Assembly (NCBI RefSeq): GCF_026013645.1
Contig: NZ_CP110224.1
Location: forward strand, 1,054,001-1,118,000
DNA length: 64,000 bases
Source: Virgibacillus natechei
GTDB taxonomy: Bacteria; Bacillota; Bacilli; Bacillales; Amphibacillaceae
Direction of reading: 5' to 3'
Positions 13,110 to 21,512 of this stretch are shown here, one piece after another. Made by a program: the position numbers and the translations under genes. The notes beneath the pieces are model-generated. The model was not told the DNA's origin. It worked only from the letters and a program-made list of their open reading frames with translations, and did no database searches. Each line of letters begins with the position of its first letter. Position 1 is the stretch's first letter.

Positions 13110-13201
13110 GGAGAGCTGTCCGAGTGGCCGAAGGAGCACGATTGGAAATCGTGTAGGCCGTTCACGCGGCCTCGAGGGTTCGAATCCCTCGCTCTCCGCC
13201 A
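13110..13201 (+). tRNA. tRNA-Ser (GGA)
   Basis: A long-variable-arm tRNA; acceptor GGAGAGC/GCTCTCC, anticodon loop TTGGAAA, CCA encoded. Only one base separates it from tRNA-Asn. Confidence 0.95.
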
Positions 13202-13217
13202 CTTTTAATATATGATT

Positions 13218-13292
13218 GGCCCGTTGGTCAAGTGGTTAAGACACCGCCCTTTCACGGCGGTAACACGGGTTCGAATCCCGTACGGGTCACCA
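13218..13292 (+). tRNA. tRNA-Glu (TTC)
   Basis: Acceptor GGCCCGT/ACGGGTC, anticodon loop CTTTCAC, CCA encoded. Confidence 0.95.
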
Positions 13293-13366
13293 ACTTTTAA
13301 ATTATAAGACTTCTTTATAACCTATCTTATGTATTGGACATAAGACGGTAACGCATCATTTTCACT

Positions 13367-13442
13367 GGAGGATTAGCTCAGCTGGGAGAGCACTTGCCTT
13401 ACAAGCAAGATGTCGCAGGTTCGAGCCCTGCATCCTCCACCA
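13367..13442 (+). tRNA. tRNA-Val (TAC)
   Basis: Acceptor GGAGGAT/ATCCTCC, anticodon loop CTTACAA, CCA encoded. A 74-bp spacer precedes it. Confidence 0.95.
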
Positions 13443-13459
13443 TTACTAATTCATTATAT

Positions 13460-13536
<77 letters not shown>

Positions 13537-13614
13537 AAAAATTTCAGTTGACTACTATGAATGTGTATTTATGTTAATTGAAAATGATAGTGTACTTTAG
13601 TGCACAAAAAACAT

Positions 13615-13691
13615 GGTCCGGTAGTTCAGTTGGTTAGAATGCCTGCCTGTCACGCAGGAGGTCGCGGGTTCGAGTCCCGTCCGGACCGCCA
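13615..13691 (+). tRNA. tRNA-Asp (GTC)
   Basis: Acceptor GGTCCGG/CCGGACC, anticodon loop CTGTCAC, CCA encoded. Confidence 0.95.
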
Positions 13692-13744
13692 TTTTATACA
13701 GAACTAATGTGTTGATTTATGATTAAATATTTACTGTTTCATCT

Positions 13745-13820
<76 letters not shown>

Positions 13821-13847
13821 CTTTTAATTAATTAGTAAGACATATAT

Positions 13848-13932
13848 GGAGGGGTAGCGAAGTGGCTAAACGCGGCGGACTGTAAATCCGCTCCCTCAGG
13901 GTTCGGGAGTTCGAATCTCTCCCCCTCCACCA
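13848..13932 (+). tRNA. tRNA-Tyr (GTA)
   Basis: A long-variable-arm tRNA; acceptor GGAGGGG/CCCCTCC, anticodon loop CTGTAAA, CCA encoded. B. subtilis trnD, as I recall it, has a Thr tRNA between Phe and Tyr; none is here. Confidence 0.95.
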
Positions 13933-13953
13933 TTTATGTTTAAATAAATACGT

Positions 13954-14027
13954 AGGGGTATAGTTTAACGGCAAAACGGAGGTCTCCAAAACCTTTGATG
14001 TGGGTTCGATTCCTACTACCCCTGCCA
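13954..14027 (+). tRNA. tRNA-Trp (CCA)
   Basis: Acceptor AGGGGTA/TACCCCT, anticodon loop CTCCAAA, CCA end encoded. Confidence 0.95.
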
Positions 14028-14038
14028 TTTTTTTATAT

Positions 14039-14115
14039 GGCGGTCGTGGCGAAGTGGTTAACGCACCGGATTGTGGCTCCGGCATTCGTGGGTTCAATCC
14101 CCACCGGTCGCCCCA
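14039..14115 (+). tRNA. tRNA-His (GTG)
   Basis: Anticodon loop TTGTGGC. The extra G at -1 (14039) faces C73, the hallmark of tRNA-His. The acceptor contains two G-U pairs. CCA is encoded. Confidence 0.94.
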
Positions 14116-14122
14116 TAGAAAT

Positions 14123-14197
14123 TGGGCTATAGCCAAGCGGTAAGGCATCGGGTTTTGATCCCGTGCATCCCAGGTTCGAATCCTGGTAGCCCAGCCA
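14123..14197 (+). tRNA. tRNA-Gln (TTG)
   Basis: Acceptor TGGGCTA/TAGCCCA, anticodon loop TTTTGAT, CCA encoded. Confidence 0.95.
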
Positions 14198-14200
14198 CTT

Positions 14201-14275
14201 GCGGAAGTAGTTCAGTGGTAGAACACCACCTTGCCAAGGTGGGGGTCGCGGGTTCGAATCCCGTCTTCCGCTCCA
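14201..14275 (+). tRNA. tRNA-Gly (GCC)
   Basis: Acceptor GCGGAAG/CTTCCGC, anticodon loop TTGCCAA, CCA encoded; three bases after tRNA-Gln. Confidence 0.95.
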
Positions 14276-14285
14276 TTTTATTAAT

Positions 14286-14359
<74 letters not shown>

Positions 14360-14370
14360 TATATAATTAT

Positions 14371-14455
14371 GCCGGTGTGGCGGAATTGGCAGACGCGCAT
14401 GACTCAAAATCATGTTCCTTCTGGAGTGCCGGTTCGATCCCGGCCACCGGTATCA
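14371..14455 (+). tRNA. tRNA-Leu (CAA), 3' end TCA instead of CCA
   Basis: A long-variable-arm tRNA with anticodon loop CTCAAAA. The acceptor GCCGGTG pairs with CACCGGT, giving a G1-U72 wobble, and the gene ends ATCA rather than ACCA. It is the last and only member of the cluster without an encoded CCA, so maturation would need RNase Z and nucleotidyltransferase. Confidence 0.88.
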
Positions 14456-14470
14456 GTGTAACATATATAT

Positions 14471-14503
14471 GGCGCTATCTATTCGACTAGGTAGTGTCTT
14501 TTT
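14471..14503 (+). terminator. Terminator of the rrn-tRNA operon
   Basis: GGCGCTATCT pairs with AGGTAGTGTC (with G-U pairs) around an eight-base loop, followed by a T run. Confidence 0.75.
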
Positions 14504-15067
14504 GTTTATAAAATTACGTAGAATGTACATATAATAGTCATGCAACCACGAACAACCATGACGAAGGCTTGACTTTCTTTCCTTATTTACTAGGAAGGAT
14601 GCTTATTTTTGTGTCTAAACGGAGAAGTAATAATTTAAATCCGTAGGAAATTCGCATAGCAATCGAGTCATAAGAGTTAGAGACGTTGACTTACTACGAA
14701 GTGGTAAGGATTCAGCCAAACTGTAAATTTTTAAACAATCACTTTTGTACATATAATAGTGGATTAATGAAGGTCCAGGATATTGCTATAGCATGGTAAT
14801 GATGGTGGGACGAGAAAGCGGGCAAGATGTCCCAGTTAGCTATATAGAATGGGACACTTTTCCTGTCCCTATGTCCCATAACCAAATTAATTGGTAAAAT
14901 AAGAAAACTTTCTGTCCCGCAAACAAATATAAATGGAAAATGGGTTTCCGGGTTTGCTCCTGTGAAAATGCTGAAATTTTTACATGACTATCAGGGAGAT
15001 TCGGACTGAGTATGTTTGGTAAATAGACATGCTCGCGGGTCCAACTAACAACTAAGGTGGATGTACA
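14504..15067. other. Intergenic region with GGGAC/GTCCC hairpins
   Basis: No gene seen. It contains GGGACGAGAAAGCGGG...GTCCC and GGGACACTTTTCCTGTCCC, loosely related to the 38-bp repeat array near 6.3 kb. Confidence 0.5.
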
Positions 15068-16234
15068 TTGAAACTAAATAAAGCATTGCCAATACTTTTT
15101 ATCATTATGTTCCTTGTCATGGTTGGCTTTGGGATCATTATACCTGTGCTTCCATTCTATGCAGAGGAACTGGGAGCATCGCCTACGGAACTTGGATTAT
15201 TAATGGCTGTTTATTCCTTGATGCAGTTTATTTTTGCCCCAATGTGGGGACGTATTTCCGATCGTGTAGGCCGGAAGCCAGTAATCTTGATTGGTATTTT
15301 TGGATTGTCGCTATCCTTTTTCATGATGGCACTGTCTACACAGCTATGGGTGCTTTTTGTTGCGCGCTTTATCGGTGGTGTATTATCTGCTGCAAACATG
15401 CCGACAGTCATGGCTTATGTTGCGGATATCACAACAGAGGAAGATCGAGGCAAGGGAATGGGAATCGTAGGAGCAGCTACCGGGCTTGGTTTTATATTTG
15501 GTCCGGCGATTGGTGGAACATTTACGGACATTAGCTTGGATGCTCCGTTTTATATTGCAGGGATTGTATCGTTCGCTACTATGTTCCTAGTATTCTTTAT
15601 TCTAAAAGAATCTATCCATCTATCAACAAGTGGAGCGGCTGCACAAAAAAAACTGTCATGGAGAAATGTTTTTCAAGGACCTTTATTCATGTTGTATTTT
15701 CTGCAATTTTTTATAACAGTATCATTAGCCGGTTTGGAAGCAACCTTTGCTTATTTTGCAGCGGAAAGGGCAGGGTTGGACGCCGTGTCGTTGGGTTACA
15801 TATTTATGATTATGGGGCTTGCAAGTGCGGCTGTACAGGGATCTATGGGTGCATTGACAAAAAAATTCGGAGAAGTGCGTATTATACAGGCGGGAATTTT
15901 CATTTCTGCCCTAGGTTTTGCGCTTATTCTATTTACACAGAATTTTATCACTGCGGCCATATTTCTGTCCATATTTGGTGTTGGCAATGGGGTAATCCGG
16001 CCAAGTGTTTCCTCGCTGTTAACGAAAAAGTCAACTGTTGGGTACGGTATGGTGACGGGATCCTTGTCTTCATTTGATTCCTTGGGGAGAATCATTGGAC
16101 CTGTGCTTGGAGGACTTTTGTATTCCGTTTTCATAGGATTGCCATACATATCGGGTATCATTCTTTCTTTGTTTGCCTTTGTCCTGTTTCGGACGGCCTT
16201 GGCAAAAACAAATCTCGCAGATAGGGGTACATAA
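15068..16234 (+). CDS. MFS drug exporter, 12 TM (DHA1/TetA-like)
   Basis: A 388-residue transporter with 12 predicted membrane helices. The loop 2-3 motif GRISDRVGRKPVILIG (motif A) and the helix 5 GLGFIFGPAIGG (antiporter motif C) mark drug:H+ antiporters of the DHA1 family. Substrate is unknown; close B. subtilis-type relatives are multidrug or tetracycline exporters. The start is the TTG at 15068, eight bases after AGGTGG; the ATG at 15061 runs into a stop. It is monocistronic and follows the tRNA operon terminator. Confidence 0.85.
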   Translation: MKLNKALPILFIIMFLVMVGFGIIIPVLPFYAEELGASPTELGLLMAVYSLMQFIFAPMWGRISDRVGRKPVILIGIFGLSLSFFMMALSTQLWVLFVARFIGGVLSAANMPTVMAYVADITTEEDRGKGMGIVGAATGLGFIFGPAIGGTFTDISLDAPFYIAGIVSFATMFLVFFILKESIHLSTSGAAAQKKLSWRNVFQGPLFMLYFLQFFITVSLAGLEATFAYFAAERAGLDAVSLGYIFMIMGLASAAVQGSMGALTKKFGEVRIIQAGIFISALGFALILFTQNFITAAIFLSIFGVGNGVIRPSVSSLLTKKSTVGYGMVTGSLSSFDSLGRIIGPVLGGLLYSVFIGLPYISGIILSLFAFVLFRTALAKTNLADRGT

Positions 16235-16260
16235 AATAAATTCGGTGTTGCGGAATTACA

Positions 16261-16449
16261 TCAAATCACCTTATAAACGTTTGGAGTTTTTTCTTCAGGC
16301 GTTTTAATTTGTTGTAAGTAATGGTAAAATTCTGATGATGGCAATAAATAATGGTTAACTGAAGTTTGTGTTGCTATGAGAGAAGTGGTTATTGCTTTTA
16401 AAGGATGTTGATTTAAAATGAGTATGTTACTGTAGGCTTTCGCTATCAT
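16261..16449 (-). CDS. Hypothetical small protein, doubtful
   Basis: A 62-codon frame with AAAGGAAG very close to its ATG. The translation shows no domain, signal or repeat that I recognise. It ends 27 bp from the convergent MFS gene. It may be spurious. Confidence 0.3.
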   Translation of the reverse strand: MIAKAYSNILILNQHPLKAITTSLIATQTSVNHYLLPSSEFYHYLQQIKTPEEKTPNVYKVI

Positions 16450-16565
16450 TCTTCCTTTCTTAGGATTTTTGGTTTATGGCTAGTCCAAAATCGCAGGAGG
16501 AATTTAATTTCCATCCCTATTGCAATAATATTAATGCTGTCTGGTAGATTTTGGCAATCAATACG

Positions 16566-16606
16566 AAAAAAAACAGACAGAGCCTTCTCATTAGCTGTCG
16601 GCTCTT
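16566..16606 (-). terminator. Terminator of the 16663-17111 pair
   Basis: On the minus strand GACAG and CTGTC arms, with an alternative AGAGCC/GGCTCT pairing, are followed by eight T. It lies 57 bp past the 36-codon gene. Confidence 0.6.
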
Positions 16607-16662
16607 TATATAAATGATGGTTTGGAGTAAAGACGTGTTATAATTAGAGTTACTTCCCCCAA

Positions 16663-16773
16663 TCATTTTAGCCTGCTGCACTTTATCTTTTGGATAAATG
16701 CAATAACAGGTTCTGCCGGATAGGAATATTCCACCTCGCGGCTAAGATGATCAACAATTTTTTTGCGTTCCAT
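16663..16773 (-). CDS. Hypothetical 36-residue protein
   Basis: A short gene starting MERKKIVDHLSREVEY and ending CSRLK. Its ATG has a TAAGGAG site seven bases upstream, and it begins 11 bp after the stop of the 108-residue gene, so translation as the second cistron is plausible. A terminator follows. No family is recognised; it could be the N-terminal remnant of a longer protein. Confidence 0.5.
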   Translation of the reverse strand: MERKKIVDHLSREVEYSYPAEPVIAFIQKIKCSRLK

Positions 16774-16784
16774 CTGACTCCTTA

Positions 16785-17111
16785 CTATTCAATTTCCTCC
16801 AAAAACTGTATATCCTCTTTTGATAGACGTTCTCCGTTAATCTTCACATTCCCATCCAGCTTTACTTTTCCTTCCATCAATTCCTTATGGGACAGTACAC
16901 ACGGAATATCGTGCTTTACTGGTATTCCTTCATTGTCATAAAATATGTATCCTTCTTTTTCATCAAATATAAAAGAGTTGATTTTCATATTTGGTGTAAT
17001 GAATAATGTCAATTTGTCATTTCCATTCCACATTATTTTTACAAGGATTTTCTTTTTTGTTTTCTTTTCAAGAAGCGTTTTTAAAGCACTAATTGAAACG
17101 ATGTCATCCAT
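16785..17111 (-). CDS. Hypothetical protein, 108 residues
   Basis: A soluble, Lys/Glu-rich protein (MDDIVSISALKTLLEKKTKK...) with a perfect AGGAGGTG site before the ATG. No motif, membrane segment or signal is seen. It is followed within 11 bp by a second tiny gene and then a terminator, so the two form a unit of unknown function. Its AT content is higher than that of flanking genes, compatible with acquisition. Confidence 0.65.
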   Translation of the reverse strand: MDDIVSISALKTLLEKKTKKKILVKIMWNGNDKLTLFITPNMKINSFIFDEKEGYIFYDNEGIPVKHDIPCVLSHKELMEGKVKLDGNVKINGERLSKEDIQFLEEIE

Positions 17112-17484
17112 GAGTACACCTCCTGACTGCGATACTCCACTTTGAATTAAAAAATTATCGTATAGATCATATTTTAACTGTTATTCCTTAAATTTAAAAA
17201 TAAAAATCCTGCATTGTTCAACTGATTAACGGAGGAACGGCATGAAAAAAATATGCAGATCAAATTTCGCGGCACACATTATGATTTTGGCTATTATTAG
17301 GGAGAAATACTGAAAGGTTCCATTTTGATAAAAAATAGGGAGCAGCAATGGAAAGTGAGAAATGATCCAGCTAATCAGCTTTACTGCTTGAGTCAGAATA
17401 ATAGACAACGCCCTGCTAATTATTTACGATAAAGAAAGGGAATACAAAAAGGTCTTATTAAATCTATTAGAAAGGGTGGATAAA
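17112..17484. other. Intergenic region, no gene
   Basis: AT-rich. A minus-strand 60-codon frame at 17226-17408 lacks a ribosome site and is not called. Confidence 0.5.
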
Positions 17485-18138
17485 GTGAAAGTTCTAGTAG
17501 TAGGAGCAAATGGTCAAATTGGAAAACAGTTGGTTAAATTTATACAGGAAAGTGACAACCTTGAAGCTAGGACAATGATCCGCAAACAGGAACAGGCGTC
17601 TTTTTTTGAAGATTTAGGTGCAGAAACGGCACTGGTGGATCTGGAAGATGATATCGATGCAATTGCAAAGGCTGCCGATGGAGTTGATGCGGTCGTATTT
17701 ACTGCAGGTTCCGGTGGTCACACAGGAAAAGACAAAACCATTATGATTGATTTGGATGGGGCTGTAAAAACGATTGAAGCTGCTAAAACTGCAGGAGTGA
17801 AACGATTTATCATGATCAGTTCATTTGATACCACTCGTAAAGCCATTCAGGAAGCAAATGAAAACTTTGCACCATATGTTGTCGCCAAGCACTATGCTGA
17901 TGAATGGTTAAAAGCAACCGACCTAGATTATACGATTATCCATCCAGGGTTTTTAACAAATGATGAAGGAACTGGAATGATAAATGCCGCTCCTGAAGTG
18001 AAGAGCGACGAAGTGCCAAGAGAGGATATTGCAAGAGCGATTCTTGCCAGTCTGGAAAATGATAAATCAATCGGAAAGGAATTTCAGGTAGTAAAAGGCA
18101 CAACAACGGTGAAAGAAGCAGTTGATTCCATCAAATAA
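17485..18138 (+). CDS. yhfK: NAD(P)-binding atypical SDR protein, YhfK-like
   Basis: A 217-residue NAD(P)-binding protein. The Rossmann motif VGANGQIGKQLVKFI lies at the N-terminus; TAGSGGHTGKDKTIMIDLDG, AKTAGVKRFIMISS and YVVAKHYADEWL follow the order of B. subtilis YhfK. Such atypical short-chain reductases often lack the full catalytic triad, and the substrate is unknown. The GTG at 17485 is placed correctly behind GAAAGGGTGG; the GTG at 17476 overlaps that site. Confidence 0.85.
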   Translation: MKVLVVGANGQIGKQLVKFIQESDNLEARTMIRKQEQASFFEDLGAETALVDLEDDIDAIAKAADGVDAVVFTAGSGGHTGKDKTIMIDLDGAVKTIEAAKTAGVKRFIMISSFDTTRKAIQEANENFAPYVVAKHYADEWLKATDLDYTIIHPGFLTNDEGTGMINAAPEVKSDEVPREDIARAILASLENDKSIGKEFQVVKGTTTVKEAVDSIK

Positions 18139-18160
18139 TTTTAAAATAATTTTACCAGTG

Positions 18161-18195
18161 AAGACAACTTGCCAAAGAGGTGGGTTGTCTTTTCG
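18161..18195 (+). terminator. Terminator after the YhfK-like gene
   Basis: AAGACAAC pairs perfectly with GTTGTCTT around a 15-base loop, followed by TTCGTTTTC. Confidence 0.75.
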
Positions 18196-18412
18196 TTTTC
18201 AGTGATCTCAAAGGAACGTTTTAAATTGCTGATCAATATTGCAGGCACTGGCGGTTTTCTAGTCACATCTGATGATCTGACGAATGCCAAGTCTTCTAAT
18301 CACTTGTTTATGATAAAATCGATAATGGGTGTTAGTCAGAAGCCTGCTGTGAAATGGATTTTATGTTAACATAGTTATTTATAGGCTCTTTTTTGAAAGA
18401 AGGTTGATCGTA

Positions 18413-19063
18413 TTGATACATATGATGCGTTGGTTCTTTTTCGTAATAGGAATTATGTTTTTTAGTTTAGGAATTAGTATTGCAATAAAGGTACAACATC
18501 TGGGTATCCACCCGTGGGATGTGCTGAATGTAGCGCTTTTCGAGCGAGTTGGCTTATCGATTGGTTCGTGGGCTATTATCATTTCTGGTGTGTTAATTAT
18601 TGTGTCGTGGATCCTGGATAAAAGTTATATTAAATCGGGGACCTTCTTCAATGCTTTCTTAGTAGGAGCATTTGTTGATCTTTTTTTATGGGTTGATTTC
18701 CTTCCAAATGCTACGCATGCATGGCCGGATATTCTTATTATTCTTTCTGGAATTGTAATTATGGGTCTTGGTGGTGGGATGTATAATGCTGCAGGAGTTG
18801 GATCAGGCCCGCGAGATGGGTTTATGTTATCCATTTCTGATAAGTTGAATGCACCTATTAGTAGGGTTCGGATTGTGACGGAAAGTTCTGTTCTGGTATT
18901 AGGTCTAGTATTGGGAGGGCCTGTATTTTGGTTTACGTTTATTTTTACATTCATTCAAAGTCCATTGTTTCAATTCTCTTATTATAAATTCGGTAGCCTT
19001 ATCACTGCTATTGAATCTAATTTTTTAAAGCGCAAGGAACAATATTCAAAAACAAGTGTGTAA
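18413..19063 (+). CDS. YczE/YyaS/YitT-family membrane protein
   Basis: About 216 residues with five to six hydrophobic segments. The family-typical opening GISIAIKVQHLGIHPWDVLN and the glycine-rich GLGGGMYNAAGVGSGPRDGFML are visible. Function is not established; B. subtilis yczE lies by the surfactin locus and affects nonribosomal peptide production. Several starts are possible (TTG 18404, TTG 18413, ATG 18419). The AAGAAGG site favours 18413. Confidence 0.75.
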   Translation: MIHMMRWFFFVIGIMFFSLGISIAIKVQHLGIHPWDVLNVALFERVGLSIGSWAIIISGVLIIVSWILDKSYIKSGTFFNAFLVGAFVDLFLWVDFLPNATHAWPDILIILSGIVIMGLGGGMYNAAGVGSGPRDGFMLSISDKLNAPISRVRIVTESSVLVLGLVLGGPVFWFTFIFTFIQSPLFQFSYYKFGSLITAIESNFLKRKEQYSKTSV

Positions 19064-19218
19064 ATGAATTTTCAGGATAATTTGTACTTAGTTATGGGTT
19101 TTTCACCAATAGATAATTGAATTTCACTGTAAAAACCTATTGTAAAATGGTCTTTTAAACTTCTGCAAGTATTTCTCCTCTCTGCTACAATACTTAAAAA
19201 TAGGAGATGAGAGCTAGG

Positions 19219-19383
19219 ATGATAAACAAGGGGGACGAAAATTATTTTCCGATGAAAAATGTAACAGGGCTGTGCAAGATGAAGAATAATACGGAAGAAA
19301 TTATTAATGCATTAGTGACGAGAAAAATTAGGATTGTCTTTGTTGACGAATGTAAGTATACAAAAACGATACGGAAGTTGTGA
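19219..19383 (+). CDS. Hypothetical 54-residue protein in a short transcription unit
   Basis: An open frame beginning MINKGDENYFPMKN and containing NTEEIINALVTRKIRIVFVD. AGGAG lies about 12 bases upstream, which is weak spacing. A strong terminator begins ten bases after its stop, so the segment is likely transcribed; whether as mRNA or as a small RNA is open. No family is recognised. Confidence 0.4.
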   Translation: MINKGDENYFPMKNVTGLCKMKNNTEEIINALVTRKIRIVFVDECKYTKTIRKL

Positions 19384-19392
19384 TAATTCATG

Positions 19393-19428
19393 AAGACCAA
19401 AGAAACATAACGGTTCCTTTGGTCTTTT
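19393..19428 (+). terminator. Terminator of the short unit
   Basis: AAGACCAAAG pairs with CTTTGGTCTT (10 bp), followed by TT. Confidence 0.75.
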
Positions 19429-19468
19429 GATTTGCTGATTTAAAATTTGATCCTCTGTTCGTAATTCT

Positions 19469-19612
19469 TTACAGGATATACGTTTCAATTGTATTAGCCA
19501 TGGCTCTATCAATATCATATGCATCGATTATAAATTCAAGCACGAACCAGCTCAACGTTACCAATAATATAGAAGCTATTAGAATTATAAGTACCATCGT
19601 TTTACCTTTCAT
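19469..19612 (-). CDS. Small single-pass membrane protein, 47 residues
   Basis: MKGKTMVLIILIASILLVTL begins a protein with one hydrophobic helix (residues ~5-28) and an amphipathic acidic tail. GAAGGGAG sits eight bases before the ATG at 19612. No family is recognised. The good ribosome site and typical small-membrane-protein architecture support it. Confidence 0.55.
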   Translation of the reverse strand: MKGKTMVLIILIASILLVTLSWFVLEFIIDAYDIDRAMANTIETYIL

Positions 19613-19836
19613 GATAAATCTCCCTTCATTATCCAGCTTAAGCGTACCAAATCAATTCATAAGTGTAAATATATGTATTCAAGTTGGTAGAGAAAGTATG
19701 AACTATCCATATAGATCATACTAGATTAATAGCAGTTGATTAGCTATTTGTACTCCGTTCATCATTATCTCCGCATTATCTCCGATTAGTGGAATCTCCA
19801 TTTCATTACCTGCAACTCAAGCAGCTTTCTGCCAGC

Positions 19837-19866
19837 AAAAAGGACAGACTTTTAAAAGTCTGTCCT
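19837..19866 (-). terminator. Terminator of the FAD oxidoreductase gene
   Basis: The palindrome AGGACAGACTTTTAAAAGTCTGTCCT is followed on the minus strand by five T; it overlaps the stop codon of the gene. Confidence 0.85.
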
Positions 19867-20995
19867 AATTTATCGCTCCAGACACGTCATAATCAAGTAA
19901 ATCAATGTCTAAGTCCTCACCTAAAGCAAGTTTTGCTAATTGTATGCCTACATATGGTCCTGTTGTTAGACCAGATGAGCCGAGTCCGTTGGCAAGTAAC
20001 AGTCCGTCATATTCCGGTAGCGCTCCTACAACTGGAAGGAAGCCAGGAGTGAATGGACGGAATCCAACTCTTGTCTCAAGTACTTTGCTTGAAGCAATAC
20101 CTGGTGCTATTTGTATTGCCTTAGTTAAAATCTCCTGAATTTTACCCGCAGTAACCCGCGTATCAAAGCCAGTATTATCTTCCTGTGTAGCTCCAATAAC
20201 GAAGCGTCTATTATTTAAAGCTAGCATGTATGAATTATTAGGAGGCATAATAAGAGGCCAGGCCGCAGTATTCTTTGCTAGCACTTCTAAATGCATGATT
20301 TGTGCTTTTTGTGGTGTTACCTCAAACGATATACCTAATGGTTTGAATAATTCATCCATCCAGGCGCCAGATGTGGCAATAACCGTATCTGCTTCAATGA
20401 TTTGGCCGTCAAGCTTAACACCTGTCACCTGTGCTCCACTATGAACAAGCTTAGCGTTGCCATACGCAATGGTTCCACCATGTTTTTTAACACCACGCAG
20501 TAAAGCATCACGTAACTTTCTGCCGTCGACTCGTGCTGCGCCACTAACATGAACAGCCCCATACCCATCGTTGAGTAGTGGAAACAGTTCCTTCGTTTGT
20601 GCAGCATCAAGCAGTGAGACATCACCAATTTCTGGGGCATCTTCCCGCCGTTTAAGGATACGATCTTGCATTGCCATTAACTTTTTTTCCTCGGTATGAA
20701 GACGAAGGGCTCCAACCTGTAAGTAGCCAGTTTCCGTTTCGCCGTCTTTTGCTAGTTCATCCATTAGTTTTGGATAAATCCTGGCTCCACCTTTTGCTAA
20801 GTGATACCATGCTTTGTTTCGACGCTGGGATAACCATGGACAAATAATTCCCGCAGCAGCATCGGTTGCTTGCCCTTCATCTTTTCTATCGATTACAACT
20901 ACTTCAGCACCGCTTTTAGCAAGGTGATAGGCTGTACTAGCACCTAATATCCCTGCACCAATAATAATAAATTTATTTCTGAAATTAGGATGCAT
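19865..20995 (-). CDS. FAD-dependent amino-acid oxidase (DAO superfamily, YurR-like)
   Basis: A 376-residue soluble flavoprotein. The N-terminal FAD motif is IIIGAGILGASTAYHLAKSG with DRKDEGQATDAAAGIICPW; the C-terminal FAD motif is GFRPFTPGFLPVVGALP and LANGLGSSGLTTGPYVG. These place it with D-amino-acid dehydrogenases and glycine/sarcosine oxidases; the substrate is undetermined. The start overlaps the end of the upstream DinB gene, so the two are likely coupled. The ATG at 20995 and a TTG at 21001 are both possible; neither has a strong site. Confidence 0.87.
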   Translation of the reverse strand: MHPNFRNKFIIIGAGILGASTAYHLAKSGAEVVVIDRKDEGQATDAAAGIICPWLSQRRNKAWYHLAKGGARIYPKLMDELAKDGETETGYLQVGALRLHTEEKKLMAMQDRILKRREDAPEIGDVSLLDAAQTKELFPLLNDGYGAVHVSGAARVDGRKLRDALLRGVKKHGGTIAYGNAKLVHSGAQVTGVKLDGQIIEADTVIATSGAWMDELFKPLGISFEVTPQKAQIMHLEVLAKNTAAWPLIMPPNNSYMLALNNRRFVIGATQEDNTGFDTRVTAGKIQEILTKAIQIAPGIASSKVLETRVGFRPFTPGFLPVVGALPEYDGLLLANGLGSSGLTTGPYVGIQLAKLALGEDLDIDLLDYDVSGAIN

Positions 20996-21431
20996 GTACA
21001 ACTTGCTTCATTGCTTTCATTTTTCCAAGATGCTCACTTTCATGTTGAATTACCATTGCAAATAATTCGTCATAGGTTTTAAAATTCATAAACTTAAAAG
21101 GAAGCTCTTGTGCGAAAAAATCATCTGAAAGCTCATTGATGCGCGTTTGCTGTTCTTCTAAAAGGTTGACAAGCTCTGAAATTGCAGGGACTTCCGATGG
21201 CCAGTCTGCAGGCTTTGTTCCACCTCCGAACAGATCATTATATTTTTCTGGAAAATTAGCGGATTGTTTCGGGTAGCCAAATAGTAATGCTTCTGCGGTG
21301 ACAAGTACGTGTCCCACATGCCAGTGTATCGTGTTATTAAACGCCTCAGCCTGGTAATCCGCCGTCTTCTCATCGAGGTCTTTCGCGAATGAAAGAGAAG
21401 CGCTCCTTGTAAAATTAAATAGATTTGACAT
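20985..21431 (-). CDS. DinB-family protein
   Basis: A 148-residue four-helix-bundle protein of the DinB/YfiT metalloenzyme superfamily. Putative metal ligands are His in NTIHWHVGHV and HESEHLGKMK. The relatives are thiol-dependent transferases or of unknown role. AGGTGGGATTCTA precedes the ATG. It is the first gene of a two-gene unit with the flavoprotein. Confidence 0.8.
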   Translation of the reverse strand: MSNLFNFTRSASLSFAKDLDEKTADYQAEAFNNTIHWHVGHVLVTAEALLFGYPKQSANFPEKYNDLFGGGTKPADWPSEVPAISELVNLLEEQQTRINELSDDFFAQELPFKFMNFKTYDELFAMVIQHESEHLGKMKAMKQVVHAS

Positions 21432-21512
21432 TAGAATCCCACCTTTAATTAATTATTTCTATATTAAATATAAGAATAAATGGTACAATTGTAAAGGAAA
21501 GGGGGATAAAAT

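Noticed and set aside
18169..18369. 66-codon frame after the YhfK-like gene
   Set aside because: It starts inside a terminator hairpin and has no ribosome site.
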